The notes under the pieces: generated by a model
What the model was told of the DNA's origin: nothing
The model's database searches: none
What the model saw: the letters and a program-made list of their open reading frames with translations, nothing else
Position numbers and translations under genes: made by a program
In this document: one piece after another, positions 27,044 to 36,589 of the stretch
Layout of the letters: every line of letters starts with the position of its first letter
Numbering within the stretch: position 1 is the stretch's first letter
From: Candidatus Wallbacteria bacterium
GTDB lineage: Bacteria > Muiribacteriota > UBA6191 > JACPRK01
Length of the DNA: 64,000 nt
Assembly (NCBI GenBank): GCA_016213845.1
Contig: JACQZN010000049.1
Location: 1 to 64,000, forward strand
Direction of reading: 5' to 3'

Positions 27044-27970
27044 ATGCCGATCCACCGACTCGAAGAACTCACATGGAGGCAGCTCGATCAGCTGCCGCGG
27101 GATCGCACCGCGATCCTCTTGCCGATCAGCCCCCTGGAGGAGCACGGGACCCATCTCCCTGTTGGGATGGATGGGTTCACCGCGGTGGCGCTCGCCGAGA
27201 CCTGCGCCGACGAGTTCGTCACTCGCGATCCCGGCCGGCACGCCGTTCTCGCCCCTCTCGTTCCTCTGGGGACGTGGACCTTCGACATGGTCGGGTCGGT
27301 GAAGGTGCGACAGCGCGTCGTGCGCGAGCTGGCCTCGGACCTGGGCGAGTCCTTTGCGCGCTACGGCTTCCGCCACATCGTGGTGACCAACGGCCACGGC
27401 GCGCCGGGACACATCGTGGCGCTGGAGGAAGCTTGCGACCGCATCACCCGGCGCTACAGGAGCAAGGGCGTGCAGATGGTCAGCCCATTCGGCCCGATGG
27501 TCTCGCGCTACTTCGAGGGCCAGTACGGCGCCGAGCTGGCGGCCGAGACCCAGGGCGAGCTCTCTGCCGAGCAAGCCGCCCACCTTCCGGACGACATCCA
27601 CGCGGGGATGTTCGAGACGTCCCTGCTCCTGCACCTCAAGCCGCACCTCGTGGGGCCGGAGTACAGAACACTCCCACCGGTCCTGATGCCAAAGGAGAGT
27701 CTGGGCCTCACCTCTGCGCAGGTCGCCGGACAGGGGCTGGGTTATCTCGGCTACCCGGCCAGCGCCCGCGCCAGCTTCGGCGAGGCGGCGGTTCGCCTGG
27801 TCCGCCGGGAGCTGGGCGAGCTGCTCGACCGGATGGTGGCCGGCGAGGACGTGAGCGCGCTGGTCCACTCCAGCTATGGGCGCATACCCTACTTCCGGAC
27901 CGACTTCTTGCGAGTGCTGCTCGGAGCGGCCCTCGCGCTCGTCCTGGCGATATGGCTGTTCTGGCGGTAG
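27044..27970 (+). CDS. Creatininase-family amidohydrolase with C-terminal membrane anchor
   Basis: A 308-residue protein. Family motifs are clear: PLEEHGTHLPVGMD (metal ligands Glu/His and Asp), VTNGHGAPGH, and HAGMFETSLLL with the His and Glu expected late in the fold. Creatininase-family enzymes are metal-dependent amidohydrolases acting on cyclic amides such as creatinine or on biosynthetic intermediates. The substrate here is unknown. Unusually, residues 284-308 (LRVLLGAALALVLAIWLFW) form a hydrophobic tail ending at the C-terminus. This suggests the enzyme is tail-anchored in the inner membrane facing the cytoplasm. It is transcribed away from the LysM gene and is followed by the promoter of the large lipoprotein. 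Confidence 0.8.
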   Translation: MPIHRLEELTWRQLDQLPRDRTAILLPISPLEEHGTHLPVGMDGFTAVALAETCADEFVTRDPGRHAVLAPLVPLGTWTFDMVGSVKVRQRVVRELASDLGESFARYGFRHIVVTNGHGAPGHIVALEEACDRITRRYRSKGVQMVSPFGPMVSRYFEGQYGAELAAETQGELSAEQAAHLPDDIHAGMFETSLLLHLKPHLVGPEYRTLPPVLMPKESLGLTSAQVAGQGLGYLGYPASARASFGEAAVRLVRRELGELLDRMVAGEDVSALVHSSYGRIPYFRTDFLRVLLGAALALVLAIWLFWR

Positions 27971-27990
27971 GACCAGCACGGAATGGTGCG

Positions 27991-28019
27991 TTGACATGAT
28001 CGCAGGCGCGCTCTATAGG
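27991..28019 (+). promoter_or_regulatory. Sigma-70-type promoter for the giant lipoprotein gene
   Basis: Perfect -35 TTGACA (27991-27996), 17-base spacer, -10 TATAGG (28014-28019). It predicts a leader of about 95 bases before GTG 28120. That leader contains a hairpin (CTCGTG at 28052-28057 with CACGAG at 28076-28081). Confidence 0.65.
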
Positions 28020-28119
28020 CAATGGCGGGCCCGCGGCGCCGTAGCCCGAGGCTCGTGTTCGGCCGTTTCCACCGGCACGAGACGCAGGCCCGAAAGTTGC
28101 TGAGGCGGCTCCCAGTCCC

Positions 28120-31100
28120 GTGAACAAGCTCTCCGGTCCGATCGCGCTCCTGCTGGCGTGGCTTGCCTTCGCCTCGACGACCGGGTGCGGCGGCGGTGGC
28201 GGCGGGAGCAGCTCCACGGCCGGAGGAGGCTCCGGCCCAGGGACGGCCGGCACCACCAGCGGCGCGGCGGTGAAGGGCCCGTTCTTGCGGGGAAGCCCGG
28301 TCAAGATTTTCCGGGTGACGGGTGGCCAGCAGGGTGACCTGATCGGCACCGGAACGGTAGGTGACGGCGGCACCTTCAGCATCCGGCTCGCCGACGGCAG
28401 CTACTCGGGACCGCTGCTCTTCAGCGTGTCGGGGAGCTACTCGAGCGAGTCGGGCGGCACGGACACCATCTCGGAGACCAACCCGATCTTCGGCTTCCTG
28501 CCGAGCTACTCGGCCGGCACGACCGAAGCGAACATCTCCGTGACGCCGCTGACGCACCTGGCGCTGCAGCTGGCGCTGGGCCGCGGGCCGCTCGGCTCCG
28601 CGTCCATGCAGTCGGCTTCCGACGAGATCGGCACGCGCTTCGGCCTGACCAACATCGGCCGGACCGTGCCTGCCGACCCAACGGCCGCGGGCAGCCAGGA
28701 CAGTCCCGCACTGCGGTACGGGCTCGTGCTGGCGGGGCTCACCCAGCAGGCCCAGATCAAGAGCGTGTCGACCGAAGCGCTCATCGCCAGCCTGGGCAGC
28801 GACGCGGCCGACGGCAGCCTGGACGGCCAGGCGGCCTCGGGGGCGCTGGCAGGGTACAGCTCTAGCTTCTTCACCAGCGATCTGGCGGCGGGCGTGGACA
28901 GCTTCGTCCAGAGCACGAACAACCGCTCCAACGTCACCGAGACTCCGACGGAGCTCAAGCAGAGCCTGACGCGCGCGCTGGTCTCCATCGGCAACCTCGC
29001 ACTGCCGTCGCTTGCGGCGAGGGGCCAGATCGTGACGGCGACGGTGCTGCTGGCCAACACGGGAGGCAACCCGGCGCGCATCGACGCCGTCACGCTCACG
29101 CCCAGCCAATCGGGCGTCTCGGTGACGGCATCGGCCTCCAACCCGGGCACGCTCGGCGCCGGGCAGAGCGCGGTCTTCACGTTCTCGATATCGATCGACT
29201 CGAACGCTCCTCCAGGTACACCGACTTTCCAGCTGCGCGTGGACGCGACCGACACAGTCACCAACCAGCCCGCTGGCGCCGCTCGTTCCAACGCGGGCTC
29301 TCTGGCGATCCAGGAGCCGTCGTCGGTCTCGATCGGCAACCTGCAGACTCCCGGGACGGTGGTGCGCGGCGGCAGTTTCAGCGTGCTGATGCCGGTGACG
29401 AACTCGGGCGGGGCCGCGGCGACCCTCGAATCGGCGGCGCTCACGTTCTCCGTCGCCGGATTCGGCGCGCAGGCCGATTCGGCCAATCCGGTCCGGGTGG
29501 AAGCCGGCGACTCGGTCGCCCTGCGCTTCATCGTGACGGTCGGCTCCGGTGTGGCGCCCGGCAATGTGACCATCGACGCGCGGGTGACTTCGAGGGATAC
29601 CGCCAGCAACGGCACGGGGGAGGCAGTGCTGGCAGGGGCGGGCGTCGTGAGAGTGCTGTCGCCGGCGGCGCTGGCCATCGGGACGATCCTGGGCTCGGGG
29701 CCGCTGGTGGCGGGGCAGACGATCGTGGTGAGCCTACCGGTGACGAACTCCGGCGAGTCGGTGGCGACGATCCAGTCGGTGACGCTCGGGTTCGGCACGA
29801 CGGACCTCACGGTCACGCCGCTTTCCGGCAACCCGGGCTCGATCTCGCCTGGCATCACCAGCCTGTTCCGCTTCCGAGTGACCGCGGGCGCCAACACGGC
29901 CGGCCGCAGCTTCACGGCGAGCGCCACGGCCCAGGGCACCGACTCCTCGAGCGGCGCATCGGTCTCGGCCCCGCCGCGAGGGGATGCTGGAACGCTCGTC
30001 ATCGTGCGGCCGGCCACGCTCTCAATCGGCTCGCTGGCGCTGCCTGCGTCGGTGAGCGTCGGCCAGACGTTCACAGCGACGCTTTCCGTGACGAACACGG
30101 GCGAGTCGACGGCGGACATCGGGCTGGTGTCGGTGACGTTCGACAACCCGGGAGTCAACACGGTCGCGGGGGTCTCGAACCCTGGCTCGATTCTGCCGGG
30201 GGCCACGCAGACTTTCCGCGTGAGCGTGCTGGTGAGTAGCAACGCATCGCCCGGGCCGGTGGTCGGGTCGGTAGCGATCACGGCCGTCGATCGGTTGAGC
30301 GGCGCAAGCGCCTCGACCTCGCAGGCGAACCTGGCCACGGTCAATGTGCTGACACGCGCGGCGCTGGCGCCGCTGTCGGTGGCGATAGCCCCGCTCGTCT
30401 CCAAGGGCCAGACGACCGTGGCTACGCTGACGGTGCAGAACGCCGGCCAGGCACGGGCAACGATCACCGCGGCCAGCCTGACCTTCAGCGATCGCAACAT
30501 CACCGCCGCGGCCCGCGCCGACAACCCGGCGTCGGTGGCAGGAAATGCGACAGCGCAGCTCAGGTTCGACGTGACGATCGGCTCGGCCGCCGCAAGCGGC
30601 ATCGCCACGATCGGGGCCAGCATCTCCGGCAAGGACGCCAACAGCAGCGCTCAGACCGGGGGCTCCGTGGCCGACGCGGGCTCCACGCTGGTCCAGACAC
30701 CCGCCGCGCTCTCCGTGAGCACGGTGAGCGGGCCGGCACGGCTCAGCCAGGGGCAGACGTTCACGGCCACGGCGACGATCGCCAACCTGGGCGAGGCAGC
30801 CGTGAGGCTCTCGGCTGCGTCCTTGACCTTCAGCAACCCCAACGTCACGGCGTCGGTCGCAAGCCCCAGTCCCTTGCCGACACTGGGCCAGGGGCAGAGC
30901 GTGCTCCTGCGCTTTTCGGGGACGGTCGGGGCCGCAGCCGCACCTGGGCCGATCACCGCCGTGTTCGAGGCATCCGGCCGCGACGTGAACTCGAGCGCCA
31001 CGGTTCGCGCCAGCCAGACGCAAGCGCTGTCCGCGACCGTCGACACGCCGGCGGCCGTTTCGGTCGTCAGCCTGGTGCCCAGCACCGGTACCGTGAGCCA

Positions 31101-34100
31101 GGGGCAACAGTTCACGGCCTCCCTGACACTGCGCAACAGCGGTTCGGCAACGGCCGTCTTGACGGCCATCTCGCTGGATTTCGGCTCGACGGGCCTGACG
31201 GCTCCGGCCGCCAGCACGCCCGTGAGCTTGGCCGGCAACGGCAGCCTTACCACCCTCGTGTTCCAGCTGTCGGCAGCAAGCGCGGCGGCGGGCGCGGCCT
31301 CGTTCTCCTCACGCGTGAAGGGATTCGATCAGAACAGCCTGACGGCGTTGACCGTGGCGGCGGGGAGCGCGGCAGTGCTGGTGCAGACACGGGCCGCTCT
31401 GCGAGTCTCGGGGCTCGCCTTTTCCCGGCCTGCCTTCACGATGACGCAGGCCCAGTCGGCCAGCATCACGCTGACGCTCACCAACGATGGGCAGGCCGGC
31501 GCCGACGTCTCCTCGGCCCAGCTCCTCTTCGACCGGGCCGTCCTCTCGGCGGCCGGCCAGTCAGTGAACCAGCGAATCGCGGGCGGCGCCAGCAGGAGCT
31601 TCGTCTTCGGCGTGACGGCCTCCCCGACGCTGACGGCGGTGGTCAAGGTCGACGGAGACGCCACGGCGCTCGACGCCAACAGCCGGGCGAGCGTGGCGGT
31701 GACGCGAGGCAACACGCTGACGATCACCGTGCAGCGCCCCGCGGGCCTGACCCTGGACAGGATCGACGTTCGGCGGACGGTGACGCTGGGTCAAGTGACG
31801 GCTGCGACGATGGTTTTCCGCAACTCGGGCGAGGCCGCGCTGACCTTGACGGCAGCCGACGTGGTCCGGAACCTGCCGCTGGTGAACCTCTCGAGCTTCT
31901 CGGGCTCGGTGGCGATCGCGGGCGGCCGGACGGCGCCTGCAGTCGTGAACATGACAGCCGTGGCGCTGGGCGCGGTGACGCTGACCTCGGCCACGGCACA
32001 GGCGACAGAGGACAACACGGGCAAGCGGCTGACGATCGTGAACGGGATGACGCTGCCGCCGACGATCACGGTGCAGGAGCCGCCCGGAATCCGCGTCGAT
32101 CTGCCCCAGGTTCCGGCGTTCGTGTCGATCGGTCAGACGTTCAGCGTGACGGCGATGATCGCCAACACGGGAGAGGCGCCGCTCGTGCTGACGGCGGCGA
32201 CCGCGGCCTTCCGGCCTCCGCCGACGCTTCCGGCGACGGTCGTGACGAACCTGGCGTCGCTCACGATCCCCGGATTCACGACGGCTCCGGTGGTCTTCTC
32301 GGTGACGGTGCCGGTGACCGAGACCGCGGGCGTGCGGGACCTGGACCTGGACGCCACGGGCCAGGACGCAAACACGGGCCTGGCCTTGCCGACCGCGACC
32401 CGCAGCCCGGCGGCACAGGTGACGCTGCAGACGACGCCGCAGCTCTCGATCCTGCCGCTGGTCAAGCAGGGGACGGCCAGCCGCGGACAGACCTTCACGG
32501 TGACGATCCCGGTGCGGAACCTGGGCCAGGCGACGGCCCGGGTGACGGCCGCAACGCTGGTTTGGAGCAAGACGAAGGTGACTTCGGCACTGGCCGCGGG
32601 TCAGACGCTGGACGTCCCCGGCGGCACCACCGGCACCGTGGCCATGACCGTTACCGTCGCCTCGGATGCTCCATTGGGTCCAGTGACGTCAGTGGCTACA
32701 GTGGATGCGATTGACGTCAACAGCCGGCTCGCCCTGCCGCGCCTGAGCTTCGCCAGCTCCGTCCCCACCACCATCGAGGCGCCCGCCGCGCTCTCCATCG
32801 TCAGCTACAAGGGACCGAGCCGCGTCAGCCAGGGACAGAGCTTCACCGCCACTGTCGGCGTCAAGAACCTGGGCGGCGCCCTCGCGCGGATTCGCGACGC
32901 CACGCTGGTCTGGTCGCGCCCCGGTATCACGGCTACGCTGACCAGCCCGGCCACGCCCACCTTCGTCACCGGGGGAAGCTCCGTCACCACGACCGTCCTG
33001 CAGTTCACCTGCTTCGTCGACGCCGCCGCTCAGACGGGCCTCACCACTGGCGACGTCACCGTCAGCGCCAACGACGCCAACGGCGAGCTGCTCGACATCA
33101 CCGCCTTCGCCCCGCGCATCGCCAGCACCACCGTGCAGACGAAGGCGACGCCGCTCTTGGTCTCGCTCGGCACTCCGCCCACCATCTCCCAGGGCCAGAC
33201 CGCCCGAGTCTCGCTCACCGTCACCAACACCGGCGAGGCGCGCGTCCTGCTCGATCCACCCACGCTCTCCGTCCTCGGCAACACCATCGTCTTCAGCGCG
33301 CGGGCCTCCAACCCGACCAGCATCGCCGGGCTCGCCTCGGCGGCGCTCTCATTCGACCTGACGGTCTCGGCCTCGGCGACCCCGGGCACCACCGACATCT
33401 CCGTGCAGCTCTCCGCCCACGACGAGAACAACCCGGGCCCCACCATCGTCGCGTCCAATCCGAGCATCCGTCAGATCGTCATCCAGCGCCCCCCTCAGCT
33501 GACCCTGGGCGACCTCATCAGCGTGCCCGCCCACGTCTCCCGCGGCCAGCTCGTGAAGCTCTCTCTTCCCGTGACCAACCCGCCGGACGCTGCCACGGCG
33601 CGCTTCAACGGGCCCAGCCTGGCCGGCTCGGCCGCCGGCGTCTCCACCGTGACCACGCCCCCTTCGCCCAGCGTGATTACCAGCGGCCAGACCACCAACC
33701 TCGTCTTCCTGACCTCGATCTCGTCTACGGCCACCACCGGCACCATCTTCCTCCAGGGCATCGTCCCGTTCATCGACGCCAACACCGGCCTGCCCGCCGG
33801 CACCGTCACGCGCAACCCCGTTGGCCAGCTCGACGTCCAGCTCGGCGCCAAGCTCTCACTCGGCCAGTCAGGCGCGCGCACGTCCGTCACCCAGGGCCAG
33901 AGCTTCAGCGCGACCATCGCGGCACTCAACCAGTCGGGCGGCGCCGGCGCAGCAGCCACCGGCACAGCCGCGGTTCTCGTCAAGAGCGACTCCACTTTCT
34001 CCGCCACGCTGACGCAGCCGCCGGGAACCATCAACGGTGGCGACACTGCCAACTCCACCCTCAACATCGCCACCACCAACCCAGCGACGACTCTGGGCAC

Positions 34101-36519
34101 CAAGAGCGTCTTCATCACCTACACCGCCCGCGACGCCAACAGCGGGCTCATCACACCCGACACCACCGCGTCCCTCACGGTCAGCTTCATCGTCCAGCGC
34201 CGTCCCACGCTCACTGCCCAGTCGCCGACCATCCCCGCCACGATCTCCCGAGGCGAGCTGAAGGTTCCGGTGTCCATCTCGTTCACCAATGGCGCCACCG
34301 ACAGCGCAACTGCGCTCGTGACAGCCGTCAGCTTCAAGTTCCTTGCGGGCGGCTCCACCGACGAGAGCGCGCGCTACACGCCGACTTTCGTGACCGCGCT
34401 GCCGCTGGCCATAGGCGGCGGGGCCACGGGGACGGTCAAGGCCCTCTTCGACGTCGGGGCAAACGCTTCCCTGGGCGCCCTATCGGTCACGGCAGACATC
34501 TCGGCCCAGGATGCCAACGACTCCGCGCCGTTGACGGTCCCCTCCCCCGCCGGCACCGGCAGCTCCGTGGTCGCCGCCAAGCCCGTGCTGAAGCTTGCGG
34601 GTCCCACCAACGCGCTCCCGGCCATCTTCCCGGCCCAGAGCACGCTCTCCACGGGGCAGACGGTCCAGTTCCGCATGGAGGTGCGCAACTTCGGCGCCGC
34701 CAACGCCAACATCACCGGCGGCAGCCTCTCCTTCTTCTCGGGCTTCGTCAACAAGACCTCCGAGTACACCGTCGCCCTGGTCTCGGGCGCCGGCACACTC
34801 GGCGTCGGCAGCACCGGAAACACCAGCGCAGCTACGCTCGTCTTCAACGTCACACCGTCATCGGGGGCGGCCGGCTTCGGGACGATCTCGGTCGGGGGAA
34901 CGGTCGTCGCCACGGCTTCCTCGGGCGGCGCCGATGTCACCACGTCGATCACCCCGCCCGTCACGGGGGGCACCTTCGTCCTGCAGAAGGCCGTCAGCCT
35001 GACGGCCCCGGACATCTTCTTCGACCCCATCCTGCCGACCGGCGTCGACCGGGCCAGCACCACGACTCCGGGCGACATCGCCTTCAGCCTGGTTTCGGTC
35101 CGTGTGAGAGTCAATAACTCCAACGGACCCAGCGGGGCCTCGATGCTGATCTCGGCAGCGACCCTCGAGCTCAAGACCGGCGCCGTCAGCGTCGACAGCG
35201 AGTACAGCGTCACCGGGCCCGCAGGCTTCCCGCTCACGCTCGCCGGCAACGCGACGGCCTTCCTCACCTTCACCGTCGCTGCGAAGCCTACGGCACAGAA
35301 GGCCGTCATCGTCAGCGTCGTCCCGAAGATCACGGCCGCCGACGCAAACATCGGCTCCGCCTCGCAGGTCTCCGGGACTGCCGGCTCGTGGATCGTCCGA
35401 GACAAGGCCAAGGCCCTCGTCGGCCAGCCCGACTTCCAGACGGCCACCTCGGTTCCGCCTGCCGCAGGTCGCATCAATGGCGCGCTCGCAGCCATCTCCG
35501 ATGGCGTCCGGCTCTTCGTGGCCGACACGCAGAACAGCCGGGTCCTCATCTTCCCGAGCCTCACCGCCACTACTCCCGTGACCTGCTTGGGCCAGGCCAG
35601 CTTCACCGCCGGCGCTGTGAACGGGGGCGGAGCGGCCGGTAGTTCCACCCTGAATGCACCTAGCGGCCTGGCGATCTCGGGCACGAAGCTGGTCGTCATC
35701 GACGGCGGCAACAACCGAGGCCTGGTCTTCAACAACTACACGACGCTGCCTCAGTTCAGCGCCCCCGCCGACGCGGTCTTCGGCCAGGCCGACTTCACCA
35801 GCAACATCGCCAACCGCACCGGCGCAGTGAGCGCCGACGGTCTCTCCAACCCCAGGTCGGCCGTCGTTATCGCCGGCAAGCTGCTCGTCAGCGACAGCGG
35901 CAACAGCCGCGTGCTCCTCTACGACCAGATTCCCACCAATTCCAGCAACACGCCTACCGTCGTCATCGGCCAGACCGGCATGACCGGCGGCAGCGTCAAC
36001 ATGGGCGGAGCAAACCCGAGCGCGGCCTCACTTGCGTTCCCGGCGGGCCTGGGCACCGACGGGCAGCGGCTCTTCGTCGCCGACCAGGGCAACGATCGGG
36101 TCCTGGTCTTCTCGCCGGTGCCGTCCGCCAACGGCGCCTCCGCCGGAAGCGTCCTCGGTCACGTCGACTTCGTCTCCGGCACCGCTTCCAAGCCGACCAC
36201 CGACGGCGGCCTCAGCCGCCCGACTGGCGTCACCGCGGCCCTGGACAAGATCTTCGTGGCCGATCAGGGCAACAACCGAGTGGTCGTCTTCCTCAACCCC
36301 TCGCCCCCGACGCTGCCGGCCATCGGCGCCACGGCGCTCGATCTCTTCGGCCAGTCCCGCTTCACGGAAAGCGGCGCCAACAACTCCGTCAGCGGCACGC
36401 GTGACGCCTTCAGCCTCTCCAGCCCTGCCGACGTCGCCACCACCTCCATCACGGACGCCGCACGCCTCTTCGTGGTCGACTCCGCCAACCACCGCATCCT
36501 GGTCGTGCCGGTGCCCTGA
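28120..36519 (+). CDS. Giant lipoprotein with about 18 Ig-like repeats and C-terminal NHL propeller
   Basis: The GTG start gives 2799 residues. The signal peptide ends in a lipobox (STTGC, Cys23) followed by a Gly/Ser linker, so it is a lipoprotein. Residues about 45-280 hold a regulatory-like beta domain (VKGPFLRGSPVKIFRV) and a helical segment. Then come about 18 repeats of around 110 residues. Each opens like LSIGSLALPASVSVGQTFT, then a V-NTGE motif, SLTF and DxNSG. They resemble CARDB- or Ig-type surface repeats but form a separate set from the minus-strand giants. Residues about 2430-2799 contain repeated VADTQNSRVLIFP, VSDSGNSRVLLYD, VADQGNDRVLVFS and VADQGNNRVVVFL motifs: an NHL-type six-bladed propeller, likely a ligand- or protein-binding tip. 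Surface attachment is inferred. Confidence 0.8.
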   Translation: MNKLSGPIALLLAWLAFASTTGCGGGGGGSSSTAGGGSGPGTAGTTSGAAVKGPFLRGSPVKIFRVTGGQQGDLIGTGTVGDGGTFSIRLADGSYSGPLLFSVSGSYSSESGGTDTISETNPIFGFLPSYSAGTTEANISVTPLTHLALQLALGRGPLGSASMQSASDEIGTRFGLTNIGRTVPADPTAAGSQDSPALRYGLVLAGLTQQAQIKSVSTEALIASLGSDAADGSLDGQAASGALAGYSSSFFTSDLAAGVDSFVQSTNNRSNVTETPTELKQSLTRALVSIGNLALPSLAARGQIVTATVLLANTGGNPARIDAVTLTPSQSGVSVTASASNPGTLGAGQSAVFTFSISIDSNAPPGTPTFQLRVDATDTVTNQPAGAARSNAGSLAIQEPSSVSIGNLQTPGTVVRGGSFSVLMPVTNSGGAAATLESAALTFSVAGFGAQADSANPVRVEAGDSVALRFIVTVGSGVAPGNVTIDARVTSRDTASNGTGEAVLAGAGVVRVLSPAALAIGTILGSGPLVAGQTIVVSLPVTNSGESVATIQSVTLGFGTTDLTVTPLSGNPGSISPGITSLFRFRVTAGANTAGRSFTASATAQGTDSSSGASVSAPPRGDAGTLVIVRPATLSIGSLALPASVSVGQTFTATLSVTNTGESTADIGLVSVTFDNPGVNTVAGVSNPGSILPGATQTFRVSVLVSSNASPGPVVGSVAITAVDRLSGASASTSQANLATVNVLTRAALAPLSVAIAPLVSKGQTTVATLTVQNAGQARATITAASLTFSDRNITAAARADNPASVAGNATAQLRFDVTIGSAAASGIATIGASISGKDANSSAQTGGSVADAGSTLVQTPAALSVSTVSGPARLSQGQTFTATATIANLGEAAVRLSAASLTFSNPNVTASVASPSPLPTLGQGQSVLLRFSGTVGAAAAPGPITAVFEASGRDVNSSATVRASQTQALSATVDTPAAVSVVSLVPSTGTVSQGQQFTASLTLRNSGSATAVLTAISLDFGSTGLTAPAASTPVSLAGNGSLTTLVFQLSAASAAAGAASFSSRVKGFDQNSLTALTVAAGSAAVLVQTRAALRVSGLAFSRPAFTMTQAQSASITLTLTNDGQAGADVSSAQLLFDRAVLSAAGQSVNQRIAGGASRSFVFGVTASPTLTAVVKVDGDATALDANSRASVAVTRGNTLTITVQRPAGLTLDRIDVRRTVTLGQVTAATMVFRNSGEAALTLTAADVVRNLPLVNLSSFSGSVAIAGGRTAPAVVNMTAVALGAVTLTSATAQATEDNTGKRLTIVNGMTLPPTITVQEPPGIRVDLPQVPAFVSIGQTFSVTAMIANTGEAPLVLTAATAAFRPPPTLPATVVTNLASLTIPGFTTAPVVFSVTVPVTETAGVRDLDLDATGQDANTGLALPTATRSPAAQVTLQTTPQLSILPLVKQGTASRGQTFTVTIPVRNLGQATARVTAATLVWSKTKVTSALAAGQTLDVPGGTTGTVAMTVTVASDAPLGPVTSVATVDAIDVNSRLALPRLSFASSVPTTIEAPAALSIVSYKGPSRVSQGQSFTATVGVKNLGGALARIRDATLVWSRPGITATLTSPATPTFVTGGSSVTTTVLQFTCFVDAAAQTGLTTGDVTVSANDANGELLDITAFAPRIASTTVQTKATPLLVSLGTPPTISQGQTARVSLTVTNTGEARVLLDPPTLSVLGNTIVFSARASNPTSIAGLASAALSFDLTVSASATPGTTDISVQLSAHDENNPGPTIVASNPSIRQIVIQRPPQLTLGDLISVPAHVSRGQLVKLSLPVTNPPDAATARFNGPSLAGSAAGVSTVTTPPSPSVITSGQTTNLVFLTSISSTATTGTIFLQGIVPFIDANTGLPAGTVTRNPVGQLDVQLGAKLSLGQSGARTSVTQGQSFSATIAALNQSGGAGAAATGTAAVLVKSDSTFSATLTQPPGTINGGDTANSTLNIATTNPATTLGTKSVFITYTARDANSGLITPDTTASLTVSFIVQRRPTLTAQSPTIPATISRGELKVPVSISFTNGATDSATALVTAVSFKFLAGGSTDESARYTPTFVTALPLAIGGGATGTVKALFDVGANASLGALSVTADISAQDANDSAPLTVPSPAGTGSSVVAAKPVLKLAGPTNALPAIFPAQSTLSTGQTVQFRMEVRNFGAANANITGGSLSFFSGFVNKTSEYTVALVSGAGTLGVGSTGNTSAATLVFNVTPSSGAAGFGTISVGGTVVATASSGGADVTTSITPPVTGGTFVLQKAVSLTAPDIFFDPILPTGVDRASTTTPGDIAFSLVSVRVRVNNSNGPSGASMLISAATLELKTGAVSVDSEYSVTGPAGFPLTLAGNATAFLTFTVAAKPTAQKAVIVSVVPKITAADANIGSASQVSGTAGSWIVRDKAKALVGQPDFQTATSVPPAAGRINGALAAISDGVRLFVADTQNSRVLIFPSLTATTPVTCLGQASFTAGAVNGGGAAGSSTLNAPSGLAISGTKLVVIDGGNNRGLVFNNYTTLPQFSAPADAVFGQADFTSNIANRTGAVSADGLSNPRSAVVIAGKLLVSDSGNSRVLLYDQIPTNSSNTPTVVIGQTGMTGGSVNMGGANPSAASLAFPAGLGTDGQRLFVADQGNDRVLVFSPVPSANGASAGSVLGHVDFVSGTASKPTTDGGLSRPTGVTAALDKIFVADQGNNRVVVFLNPSPPTLPAIGATALDLFGQSRFTESGANNSVSGTRDAFSLSSPADVATTSITDAARLFVVDSANHRILVVPVP

Positions 36520-36551
36520 GGTCCCAGCCGCTGCCGCGGCCACTCACCGGC

Positions 36552-36580
36552 TTGTCATGGGCGCAATCGGGGGCTATCCT
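36552..36580 (+). promoter_or_regulatory. Sigma-70-type promoter for CrtC/AttH-like gene, near-leaderless
   Basis: -35 TTGTCA (36552-36557), 17-base spacer, -10 TATCCT (36575-36580). A start near 36587 would leave about three bases before ATG 36590, so the transcript may be leaderless. No Shine-Dalgarno sequence is present. Confidence 0.5.
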
Positions 36581-36589
36581 GTGGACGCC

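Noticed and set aside
28018-28110. Possible c-di-GMP (GEMM-type) riboswitch in the leader of the large lipoprotein
   Set aside because: A hairpin followed by GACGCAGGC resembles part of the GEMM pattern, but the GGCAA part lies before the predicted transcription start, and the required CAAACC and tetraloop elements are missing.
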